DNA from: Pomphorhynchus laevis
Taxonomy: Eukaryota; Acanthocephala; Palaeacanthocephala; Echinorhynchida; Pomphorhynchidae
Assembly (NCBI GenBank): GCA_012934845.2
Contig: WNNJ02000960.1
Location: forward strand, 1 to 64,000
Reading direction: 5' to 3'
DNA: 64,000 nucleotides
Part shown: positions 13,286 through 22,246 of the stretch, piece by piece
Layout: each line of letters starts with the position of its first letter
Numbering within the stretch: position 1 is the first letter of the stretch
Position numbers and translations under genes: made by a program
Notes under the pieces: model-generated
The model's input: only the letters and a program-made list of their open reading frames with translations
Database searches by the model: none
Told to the model about the DNA's origin: nothing

Positions 13286-13800
13286 TTATCCATCCATAGT
13301 TTGTGCTAACTGCACTATTTCGGGACCACGAGAATCGTCGTACGCTTGACACAGCAACTTCGCGCTTTCAAATTGGGTAAGTGCCTCGATTTGAGGATCT
13401 CGAAAGCCCAAACCTCCTAGTTTTGCCGGCAATGCGAATATCGAACGATCAGTAGATGTCGGTTCGTGTTCCGTGACTTTAGTGAAAAAATGGACACACA
13501 TTTGTCGTGCGACAAATGTGTGTCCATTTTGCTTGAACAGCATGTACGAAGGCTACATAGCATTAGTGTGAGTCCAGCTCTGAGATAGACATCAAATTTG
13601 TAATGAGCTCTTTCCATGCATCAACTGACACTTTGACAAAGTTCTCGATGAAATTAGTATCACGAACAGGGCTCCCCAGTATTTTTTATCCGCATCGGTG
13701 TAATTGTACTCCTTCGTTTTGTAGCGTATATGTTTCCAGATCGTGAACGTGATCATGAACTAAGAGTTTGGTCTTGGCCAGATTGACATGATAACCATAT
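13286..13800 (-). mobile_element. GASSWL/CCHC-family RT fragment, left copy
   Basis: The minus strand encodes a short piece containing FALPAKLGGLGFRDPQ, the segment just after the RT palm in a family of retroelement proteins common in cnidarians, molluscs and other invertebrates. It is roughly 90 percent identical by eye to 18,240-18,768. A perfect palindrome at 13,487-13,530 replaces sequence found in the sister copy. Upstream (toward 13,800) it abuts the 5' LTR of a gypsy element. It is not functional by itself. Family placement (restriction-like-endonuclease type non-LTR element) is inference from the linked CCHC and PD-(D/E)XK-like regions of the copy at 17,399-18,768. Confidence 0.65.
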
Positions 13801-13807
13801 TGTGGTC

Positions 13808-13897
13808 TGCCGTGAATTAACTAACTTGTGTTTTAATGTTATTTGTTTTGTAGATGTTTTCAATAAAGCTACATTAGCCTCACTTTGGATCTTAACA
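13808..13897 (+). repeat. 5' LTR of the gypsy fossil
   Basis: A 90-bp terminal repeat starting TG and ending CA, matching 17,230-17,319 with one difference. It contains AATAAA. It is unusually short for an LTR, so the true LTR limits may be slightly different. Confidence 0.7.
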
Positions 13898-15968
13898 ATT
13901 TATTGAAAACATTTGTGTGAGCATTTGTTGTCAAGATGGACCCAGTCGGTAACGGATTGGCGAACGTTGATTATGCACGATATCTGCAGCCAAGTAAACT
14001 TACAATAGACACAGAAGACCCAAACGGAGCGGATATTTGGAAACATTGGCTATCAACATTCGAAGCGTTTATCGAACACATCGGAGCTCCGTGTGAGATT
14101 CGATTGACGTTACTGCGTAATTACGTTTCTCCTCGCTATGGAAAGTGCGGGAAAACGTTCAACGGTAATCGAAGGACCTTATTATTTACTAGCTCATGTT
14201 TCCGACAGCAGAGAGGAAGATGCGGTAGATCAACTGGCACAAATGAATGATAGAGTAGTTGCAACAATCAAAAGTAATTGGAAGTTTTTTTTGTGGAAGT
14301 CAATCAAAGCATAGTCGAGAATCTTGTCCGGCAAAAAATTCAATTTGCCATAAATGTCAGAAGGAAGGACATTTTGCAAGAGCGTATCGATCTTCACAAT
14401 TCGGTCGTAATAAATACTCTGCGTGCATTTCTTCAATACTGTCTGACCGAAAAGCTGTAGACCAAATATGCATTTGCAACAAAAGAGTAGAGTGTTTGTT
14501 TGACACAGGGAGTTGTTATAGTTTTATTCGAACTGATATTGTGAGTAAGATGAAATTGCCTATCGTCAAAGATATACGGCCTATTACAATGACCACTAAT
14601 CGCTTCAAGACTTTAACTAAAGGCCATGTCACTACTTCCATCATCTACAAGTCCCAAATTTATAAAAACATTATATTTCATGTTCTGGACGACTTATGTA
14701 CCGAAGCAATATTGGGGATGGATTTTATGAATGAGCATAAGAGTTTCAAACTAAAATTGAATGGTCCTAGAAACGAATTGGTAATTGCTGCTTTGCGACC
14801 TATAGATTTCAAGCCAGTTCGACCATTTTCACATCTAAATGAACATTGCATTCCTATTGCAACGAGGTCTCGCCGGTATAATCCAGCCGATCGTGATTTT
14901 ATTCGATCGGAGGTTTAGAAGTTATTGAAAGATGGGATTATCGAACCTTGTATTTCACCATGGCGAGCTCAAGTGGTAGTTACGCGCTCGGAGAGACATA
15001 AACGCAGGCTTGTTATTGATTACTCACATACGATAAATAAATATACATTGCTGAATGCCTATCCTTTGCCAAACTTACAAGATCTTGTGTATGAAATTAG
15101 TAAATACAAATGGTTTTCTACAATTGACTTACAGTCTGCTTATCATCAAGTTCCTTTACATCCAGACGATATACTATATACTGCCTTTGAAGCAGATGGA
15201 AGATTATATTGCTTTGCGAGATTGCCCTTTGGTTTGAATCACATGATTGAAACAAATGAATTAAAAAGTACATTTGCCTATCTAGATAACATTACAATTT
15301 GCGGAATGACCCAACAAGAACACGACGAAAATCTGGGCAAATTCAACAGTGTCGCTACCAAGTGCGGGCTCACAATGAATACAACTAAATGTGAATTTAA
15401 CAAAGAAATAAAGCTTCTCGGCTACTTAATTTGTCAAGGAGTACTGAAACCAGATCCGGACAGATTGCAGGCTTTACATGAACTCCCCCTACGATGTCAG
15501 ATCCTTTCTACGAAGTATTGGACTCTTTGCTTACTACTCGTCTTGGATACCAGAATTTTCACAAAAGATTGAATTCTTGAGAAACGCTTCATTCCCTATG
15601 AACGCTGAATCAAAACTGTCATTTGAAAAGCTTAAAGCAGATATTGCGAGTGCTTCTTTATACCACATCGATAACGCTCAAGCGCTAACAGTCGAGACAG
15701 ACGCTTCTGAAACCGCATTGCGGCTACACTGAACGGAGACGGTCGTCCGATTGCGTTTTTTTAAGAAAACTCTCTACAAGCGAGCAGAGATGGGCAGCAA
15801 TCGAGAAAGAGGCTTTAGCCATAGTGGAATTCCTTATTAAGTGGCGACATTTTCTTATCGGAAGGCATTTTAAAATCATCACAGACCAAAGATCAGTTAG
15901 TTTTATGTTCAATCAACTAAACGGAAGCAAGATAAAAAAACGACAAAATACAACGTTGGAAAGCAGAA

Positions 15969-17237
15969 TTGGCCAATTACGATTTTGAAATATTCTACCG
16001 CCCGGGATCTTTGAATGGACCAGCAGATACCTTATCTAGAATATGTGCTACTTCCAATTTCGATAGAGGATTACGAGAACTTCACGAATCATTATGTCAC
16101 CCCGGTGTACGACGGTTAACTCATTATGTCAGATCACGGAATCTTCCATTCTCAGTAAATGATGTGAAAAATATTTGTGAACGTTGTGAAGCTTGTAAAT
16201 TTTCTAAGCCTCGATTTTCAAATACCTGTACGGCTCATGTAATTAAAGCTACCCGCCCTTTTGAGCGATTATGCATAGATTTCAAAGGACCATTACCGAG
16301 TAATTCAAGATCCCGTTTCCTCCTTGTTGTGATCGATGAGTATAGTCGGTTTCCTTTTGCCTACGCGTGCCCCGATATGTCTGCTAAAACTGTGTGTCAT
16401 TGTTTGGACGAAATATTTGCTATTTTTGGTTGTCCAGAATATATTCATTCGGATAGAGGTACGTCGTTTCTGTCATCGGATGTCAGACAATTTCTCAGTG
16501 AGAGAGGAATCGCTAGCAGTTCCACAACACCGTACAACCCAAGAGGTAACGGGCAATGCGAACGATACAATTCAACAATTTGGACAGCTATAACTACCAC
16601 GTTACGAAGTGAACGAATGCCTATTCATCAGTGGCAAATAATATTACCAAGAGCACTCAATAGCATAAGGAGTCTTTTATGTACTTCAACCAACTACACA
16701 CCTCACGAACGGATATTTTCTTACCCCAGAAAGAGTAATGAAGGCAAAACGTTTCCAAAATGGATGACCGATGGTGCATCTGTACTTGTCCGGAATCATA
16801 GACGTGAATCGAAATATGAACCAATAGGTTGTCCAGCTAAACTTGTGACTGCTAACAACAAATACGCTATCATCGAATATCCTAATCAACGACAAGGTGC
16901 GGTTTCTTTAAGGGACGTGGCTCCCGGTTTCGATATCGGACAACGGTTGTCAGGTGGAGATAGCTGCCAAAATCTAATGATAGAAGATCATGAATGTACG
17001 AACGATACATCACAACTTACAACTACTACTAAAGATGATATTGAAAGCAGCTATAACCCTGATACCAGCTACAGCGAAGATAAAACTGTGAGTACGGACG
17101 ACGATACTTTAAACGATACTTTCAAAATATCCGACGAGAAAGGAAATGAAATTCTGCAGAGCAACGAAAGACCCGTGCGAAATAAAGCTACTCCCGCGTA
17201 TCTACGAGATTATGTTTGGCAGAGGAGAATGTCGTGA
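15969..17237 (+). CDS. Integrase region of the gypsy fossil
   Basis: The largest open part of the element (422 codons). Near its start is a chromatin-element style RNase H/connection tail, then an HHCC zinc-binding module (HESLCHPGVRRL, then CERCEAC). The DDE catalytic core follows, with CIDFKGPL, a second Asp in HSDRGTSF and the NPRGNGQCERYN region carrying the Glu. After the core come a C-terminal part (near SVLVRNHRR) and an acidic, Thr/Ser-rich tail. In its family this enzyme inserts the cDNA copy into the host genome. The element as a whole is broken, so this is treated as a fossil component. Confidence 0.8.
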   Translation: MANYDFEIFYRPGSLNGPADTLSRICATSNFDRGLRELHESLCHPGVRRLTHYVRSRNLPFSVNDVKNICERCEACKFSKPRFSNTCTAHVIKATRPFERLCIDFKGPLPSNSRSRFLLVVIDEYSRFPFAYACPDMSAKTVCHCLDEIFAIFGCPEYIHSDRGTSFLSSDVRQFLSERGIASSSTTPYNPRGNGQCERYNSTIWTAITTTLRSERMPIHQWQIILPRALNSIRSLLCTSTNYTPHERIFSYPRKSNEGKTFPKWMTDGASVLVRNHRRESKYEPIGCPAKLVTANNKYAIIEYPNQRQGAVSLRDVAPGFDIGQRLSGGDSCQNLMIEDHECTNDTSQLTTTTKDDIESSYNPDTSYSEDKTVSTDDDTLNDTFKISDEKGNEILQSNERPVRNKATPAYLRDYVWQRRMS

Positions 17238-17319
17238 ATTAACTAACTTGTGTTTTAATGTTATTTGTTTTGTAGATGTTTTCAATAAAGCTACATTAGC
17301 CTCACTTTGGATCTTAACA
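17230..17319 (+). repeat. 3' LTR of the gypsy fossil
   Basis: This is the partner of 13,808-13,897. Its last 20 or so bases are repeated once more at about 17,326-17,344, where they form an inverted repeat with the following GATCCAAAGT. Confidence 0.7.
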
Positions 17320-17398
17320 ATTGGACCTCACTTTGGATCTTAACGATCCAAAGTAGGTCTAATCCCCAGCATTTGAAAATCAAGATTAAAATATATAT

Positions 17399-18768
17399 TT
17401 AAATTATTTTCGCACTGTTGCTTCCATCTCCTCGTAACGGTATTGCCACACATTTTCTTCTGGGTGCACGGATACAGTATGATGCGGCTCGTGCAATGGC
17501 GATGCTCAACCTTGATCGTATTCCGGCTATGACTTCTCCATAACTTCTTTTGTGTTTGAGAGAAGTCGTTTTCGCTATTGTCTTCAGAAGTATGGAGGTA
17601 GTAGTTGCGATTGCTCCGTTAGTTGCGAATATAACTAGGCAGAACGACACATGCTCAATTTCAGTGATCCTTTCCTCGTATTTAGCCTTATTTCTTTGCT
17701 CGTGATATTCGAATGTTGATTATACAGACTTTGCGTGGTAGGAGGGAGCATGATTATTGAAAATAGAGACGTCTATAAACGTCCGCTCTAATCTACCACC
17801 AAAAAGGCCGCTGCATACTATGTATGGACATGCTTGTAATAGTCGTGTCGTTGTAGTTCTCTGGAAGTGTATGTTGTTTTCGACTTGCTGTAGTTCAGGC
17901 TTGACCGCTTCACCACTGCAAATATCGTTGAGCGTAGTTGCGAGTATATCCCGTATTTCATTATGTCGTATTGTCGGTAACGCACCCTTCCTGCACGACA
18001 GTGCATGTGACAGACTCACGGCATCACCGCATTGACATTTGTCGGACATATTGCGGGGTGTCCAATTATACCGCGCAGCCAAAGCATCATGGAATTCTCG
18101 TGTGGATAAGTGTAGTCCTAGTTTTGCGATAGGACGTGTATTCAACCAGCTCGTATTCGATTGACAAGGCGACCTGATCTAAAACATGTAAAGTTATTTG
18201 TTCTTTTCGATGAACCGCTTTTCTTTCGTTTGCATCATGTACAACTCTCAAAACATTTGTTTGTGCTAACTGCACTATTTCGGGACCACCAGAATCGTCG
18301 TACGCTTGGCACAACAATTTCGCGCTTTCAAATTGGGTAAGTGCCCCGATTTGAGGATCTCGAAAGCCCAAACCCCCTAGTTTTGCCGCCAATGCGAATA
18401 TCGAACGATCAGTAGATGTCGGTTCATGTCCCGTAACTTTAGTGGAAAATGCGCTGAAAATGTAGTCAGTCATGGGCACAAACCACGCGGAGTCACACAG
18501 AGTCGTGCGACAGATGTGTGTCCATTTTGCTTGAACAGCATGTACGAAGGCTACAGTGTGAGTCTAGCTCTGAGACAGACATCAAATTTGTAATGAGGTC
18601 TTTCCAAGCATCAACTGACACTTTGACAAAGCTCTCGATGAAATTAGTATCACCAACAGGGCTCCCCAGTATTTTTAATCCGCATCGGTGGAATTGTACT
18701 CCTTCGTTTTGTAGCGTATATGTTTCCAGATCGTGAACGTGATCATGAACTAAGAGTTTGGTCTTGGC
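17399..18768 (-). mobile_element. GASSWL/CCHC-family retroelement, C-terminal half
   Basis: Read on the minus strand from 18,768 down: post-palm segment with FALAAKLGGLGFRDPQ, then a conserved block HDALAARYNWTP. A zinc-binding cluster follows (CQCG, later HALSC), then RHNEIRD, then FGGRLERTFIDVSIFN resembling a PD-(D/E)XK nuclease core. The final helical tail contains YGEVIAGIRSRLSIAIARA and ends near 17,400. Order and spacing match the C-terminal part of the large RT proteins abundant in cnidarian and mollusc genomes; I know the family by sight, not by a formal name. The frame is interrupted several times. A CCHC plus PD-(D/E)XK tail is typical of target-primed, restriction-like-endonuclease non-LTR elements (R2-like organisation), which I infer here. 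Confidence 0.72.
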
Positions 18769-18775
18769 CTGCGTT

Positions 18776-19340
18776 AATGAGATGGTGTAAACCCTCTACA
18801 TTGTAAAACAACAGCCTTATCTGCTCTACAGGACTATGATCTAAGAGATACCTTTTAGGTCAGTAAAACGTCATCCCACTCAACGCATTTAGGTGGTGTT
18901 GTGGTCGATTTGCCTCCGGTTACCCGACTCCTCATCGTGTCAGCTTTGCGATCCTTACCAAGAGTTTCATTTTCTGGCATCAATGGGTTGAGCGCATTGC
19001 ACTTACTCGACTTATTTGGACCATTCGTAGGAATAAACGGAAGTCGACTCATCGATGCGCTGACCTATTTTGTAAACTCAGCAGTGGCTGGCAGGTACCA
19101 CTCTCATTATCCTCGGACTTTTGCGGAGCAAAGCTTTTAGCCCTTAGGAAGCCAGACGGGTGTATTCGACCTATTGTTATCGGGAATACTTTGCGCCGAA
19201 TAATCGTGAAGGTTGCAAATCGCCGAGTGTCTGATATGTCGTTAGAATTCTTAATACCTCGCCAATTTGGAGACGGTGTAAAAAGAGGAGCGGAAGCCAT
19301 CATCCATGCAACGCGTAATTTTTTGCGCAACGATCTGACA
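18776..19340 (+). mobile_element. GASSWL/CCHC-family retroelement, RT N-terminal region (opposite strand)
   Basis: The plus strand encodes GINGLSALHLLDLFG, then a frame break, then KPDGCIRPIVIGNTLRR and FGDGVKRGAEAIIHA. These are the fingers and early palm motifs of the same RT family (consensus-like G-IRPI--G--LRR and Q-G-G---G-EA--H). It lies head to head with the C-terminal half just to its left, so the two pieces cannot be one collinear insertion. Either two copies or one copy with an internal inversion is present. It ends near 19,340, where a Penelope-like element begins. Confidence 0.7.
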
Positions 19341-19344
19341 CCGA

Positions 19345-20283
19345 GATCCGCTCTTGGTTAATACAACTATGCTTTATGTTATTATTCATAAACTTTGAAA
19401 ATACTGAATTCCACCTTTTACTAATAAAATGTATTCCTATATGATGTATTCTTTTTTTAGGATCGAAAAATTTATTTTTTTGCGATAAAGATTTAAATTT
19501 AGCTTTCTTAATAGCCCAAAGCGGAAAACCACTTTTTAATAAATTATGTTTGATAGCCTTATCTCTTTCACAAATTAAATGATAGTTAGAACAGATAAGC
19601 CTGCAACGTAGGTAATGTGACATATCAGTGGAAATCAGCCAATTAGTTGGAACGTTTGAGGTCCACGACACAATATCTGGCCCTGTACCAAATTTTTGAT
19701 AGACACATGTTTGAAGTATAGAAGAATTAACCCGTATAACCAATACATAGAGAAAAGGTATACCAACATTAGATTCAGAAGAAACGCAACATTGAATTCG
19801 AGAATCCTTAGAATGTAGCGTATGGGTAAGGAAATCCTGTGTAACGTAATTCTGAGCAACCGAAAAGAAACGACGTAAACATAACGAAACTACTTGACAA
19901 CTCCATCAATACTATTTACAAAAGAATTTTCCCAATTCCTCACGTATAATTCGGACAATACAGGAACAAGAGGGTTGCCCATTGCCAATCAATTGATCTG
20001 ATCCCGCATTACAGATTCAAAAATAAAATTACAACGACTGGTACACATTGTGAGGAGAGTATGCCAATCTTCATGATTAAGAAGAATATCACAAAGTAAG
20101 TTAAGAGCTAATTTATCAGCTGCAATGTTTATAGCATCAGACAGCGGAACGTTAGTGTAGAGGGAGGTGATGTCAGCTGTAAACAATGAATGTTTAAGAG
20201 CGTTATGTCCACGAATTAAACGAGAAAAATGAGGTCCATCTTTAATGTATGAGAAATGACTATCAGTTCTATGAAATCGTAAA
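19345..20283 (-). mobile_element. Penelope-like element, reverse transcriptase region
   Basis: Minus strand. RT motifs in order from 20,280 down: TADITSLYTNVPLSDAI (motif A; the D-x-x-S-L-Y/F-T-N-x-P signature is typical of Penelope-like elements), then LAMGNPLVPVLSELYV (motif B). A degraded FRYV motif C follows. The thumb region comes last, with a VYQKFGT-like segment and a stretch resembling AIKHNLLKSGFPLWAIKKA. Several stops and shifts are present. The GIY-YIG part expected downstream of RT in classical elements is found instead on the plus strand from 20,284, so the copy is inverted internally. Confidence 0.75.
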
Positions 20284-20526
20284 CAAAGTTTGGTTAAGCG
20301 TATTAAACAACATAATTATAATGTACGTAAAGGGACCAATTCTAGTGCTGTTGCTCAGCATTTTGTGAGTTTGAATCATTTCGTTGATTTTGAAAATGCA
20401 TCTATTTTATCATTTGAAAGTAACTTCTTATCTCGCATTATTCAAGAAGTGTATTTTATTAAAAAAGAACCTAATTTAATGCTTAATAATAAATCCGATT
20501 ACAACCTTAAATTAAATTATAATTAA
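20284..20526 (+). mobile_element. Penelope-like element, C-terminal part of GIY-YIG endonuclease
   Basis: The plus strand encodes about 78 residues beginning VKRIKQHNYNVRKGTNSSAV, followed by HFVSLNHFVDF and an E-rich segment. This matches the second half of GIY-YIG nucleases in Penelope-like elements (R-x-x-QH, then AQHF---NH--DF, then E---I--EP). The first half with the GIY and YIG strands is missing at the inversion point. It would normally be fused to the C-terminus of the RT on the adjacent minus strand. Confidence 0.7.
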
Positions 20527-20960
20527 TTATTCCAATATTACATTATTTTAATTTTTTCAATTCGTTTGTTTTTTCTAATTGTATTATTATTTTGTTTTGG
20601 TTTAGATTAAATTATAATTTATTACTCTACTTTTACATTATTTTTATTATTAAATTCGTATTTTTTGTCACTTATTTTATGATTTTAATTTTATTTTGTT
20701 TTATGATTTTGTTTTTTTTTTCTTTCTTTTTGTTGTTTTTAAAATGTGTGTAAAATTGAAGTGTATGATTGTTTTGTTTCTCGGTATTTTCTTTTTCTTT
20801 TAAGTAGAAATTATTTTTGTATAAATGTTAGAAACACGGAGTAAACAAATTGTGAAACATTTTATTGTAATCCTGATGATGATAGCAGGAGCTATCGAAA
20901 TATAGAATTTGGTTTAATCAAATAAAGGATAATTTCTGCTTCTTTGTTCCTGTAATAACT
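20527..20960 (+). mobile_element. 3' non-coding end of the Penelope-like element
   Basis: A T-rich untranslated stretch following the GIY-YIG remnant, ending in the hammerhead-like motif at 20,873-20,900 and a terminal region to about 20,960. Penelope-like elements carry hammerhead ribozymes in their terminal repeats, which supports assigning this tail to the element. The exact end is not defined. Confidence 0.5.
20873..20900 (+). ncRNA. Hammerhead-ribozyme-like motif
   Basis: CTGATGA (20,873-20,879) and GAAA (20,897-20,900) flank a perfect 6-bp stem, GATAGC / GCTATC, with loop AGGA. These are the two conserved core strands plus stem II of a hammerhead. One extra T precedes stem II. Stem III would be extremely short (as in known Penelope-like element hammerheads, thought to work as dimers), and the stem I pairing I can draw is weak. 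It may therefore be degenerate. Confidence 0.5.
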
Positions 20961-22111
20961 ATATATTTGAAATGGAAGAAGATTATGGGTTTAGTATTTA
21001 TTATCAAATAATATAATATTCGTAGACTCAGTTACCTGATCTGATAGTTTATAATATTGAGAATTTTATTATCAATCTATTCAAGGGCTATAAAGGTTAT
21101 AAAAAATTTTATAATTTTTTTCAAAAATAAATAATATTATAGATAAAATATTATAAATAAATAATATATAGTATAGTACAATTATTAATTTTAATATTTA
21201 ATTATTAAATTTTGATTTAGCATTATTATGTTTTGTTTAGTTTATAATTATATTAAATACGTAGACTCAGTTAGCTGATTTAATTTATTGTTTTATAGTT
21301 AGTAAAATAAATAATATTTTATTAATATATTATAGTATATTATAATATAGCTCAAGTTACAAAATATATTTATATCCTTATTCCCAATATAATATAGTGA
21401 CTGGTAAATACTTAATACACCCATTAAATTTAAAGTGTAAATGCTTCTGTTACCAGGAATTTTCAACTTTAGGGTAGGTCATTTTGCTGTCAATGTCTGA
21501 AATTATAATCAATCTCATAACGAGCCTAAAATATTAGTTCTCTTATGCAATGCAATCGTTCAATCAAGTTACCTTAATTTTTAATTAAATTGTGGTAAAA
21601 CGTTTTACGAAGTTGTGCTACCTTTTCTATATCTTAACACAACAGCTGAACCTAATTCACACATTTGATTTTCGTAATTTTTCGCAATAAAAATTACTTT
21701 CTTTAATCTACTGTTTTTACTTTTTATAATTTTCTTATAAATTAAGATTAATAAATGTATTAATAATTTCAACGTAAAAAATCAATACATGAATTTACTG
21801 CATTAAATTATTTTTCCCTCTCGAAATATAATTACAATATAAAACTTTATTTGTTTGTAAATGGTAGGTAAGTACAAAAGTTAATTAATATTTATTTTAT
21901 GTAATATTTAAAAATATAAATTATATATAGTATATATAATATTTATAATATTTAATATTTATTTATTTAATTTATTCAATATATTTTTTTTTCATAAAAG
22001 AAAAAGAGAAATATTAAAAAATATTAAATATAAAAAATATAATATTTTAATATTAAATATAAAAACGAGAACTCAATTTTTTTATTAATTAAACAGTTTC
22101 AATTAAACAGT

Positions 22112-22246
22112 TTAATTACTTAGACGATTTCCTGCTTGTTCAAGCTCGTAATAACGTTTAGCATGAAAAGTTGCCCCGTGAATGTCTGACAAATCCGGAG
22201 ATGCATGAATTCGTACCACTTGCATGTCATCAGCTTTTACATGCAT
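22112..22246 (-). CDS. Short open frame, possible last exon of an unknown host gene (44 aa)
   Basis: On the minus strand, Met to stop, 44 codons in a locally less AT-rich patch. The peptide has an evenly mixed, protein-like composition (for example VRIHASPDLSDIHGATF and HAKRYYELEQAGNRLSN), unlike the low-complexity frames around it. The upstream frame is closed by a stop immediately before the Met. An AAAAG acceptor-like site near 22,234 is possible. I do not recognise a family. It could be a true terminal exon, a small peptide gene, or a pseudogene relic. Confidence 0.3.
   Translation of the reverse strand: MHVKADDMQVVRIHASPDLSDIHGATFHAKRYYELEQAGNRLSN

Larger units (their letters stand above)
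1..14491. repeat. Left copy of a near-identical ~14.5 kb direct duplication
   Basis: Bases 1-14,491 match 48,748-63,245 in the same orientation. The offset grows from 48,747 to 48,752 after two indels in the dynein copy and to 48,754 after two small indels near 13,010. I found about ten substitutions (for example at 761, 1,160, 1,993, 2,043, 2,061, 8,698, 9,773, 12,181 and 13,094), under 0.1 percent. The left limit is the window edge, so the true extent is unknown. The right limit falls inside a Ty3/gypsy element. Confidence 0.93.
13808..17319 (+). mobile_element. Ty3/gypsy LTR retrotransposon fossil (broken)
   Basis: An LTR element on the plus strand bounded by direct repeats of about 90 bp (13,808-13,897 and 17,230-17,319) that differ at one base by eye. 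Parts in order: gag-like start (about 13,936-14,250), zinc-knuckle region (about 14,290-14,390), aspartic protease (about 14,490-14,760), reverse transcriptase (about 14,900-15,480), RNase H (about 15,500-15,960), integrase and tail (about 15,969-17,237). The pol stop codon lies inside the start of the 3' LTR. The body is broken, with roughly four or five interruptions, although the LTRs are nearly identical. Insertion is therefore recent by LTR comparison. I could not define a target-site duplication. It sits between two GASSWL-family pieces. Confidence 0.85.

Noticed and set aside
1-14491. The two large copies as an ancient pair of dynein paralogues
   Set aside because: Non-coding DNA and retroelements inside the block are as similar as the coding part, so the copies cannot be old.
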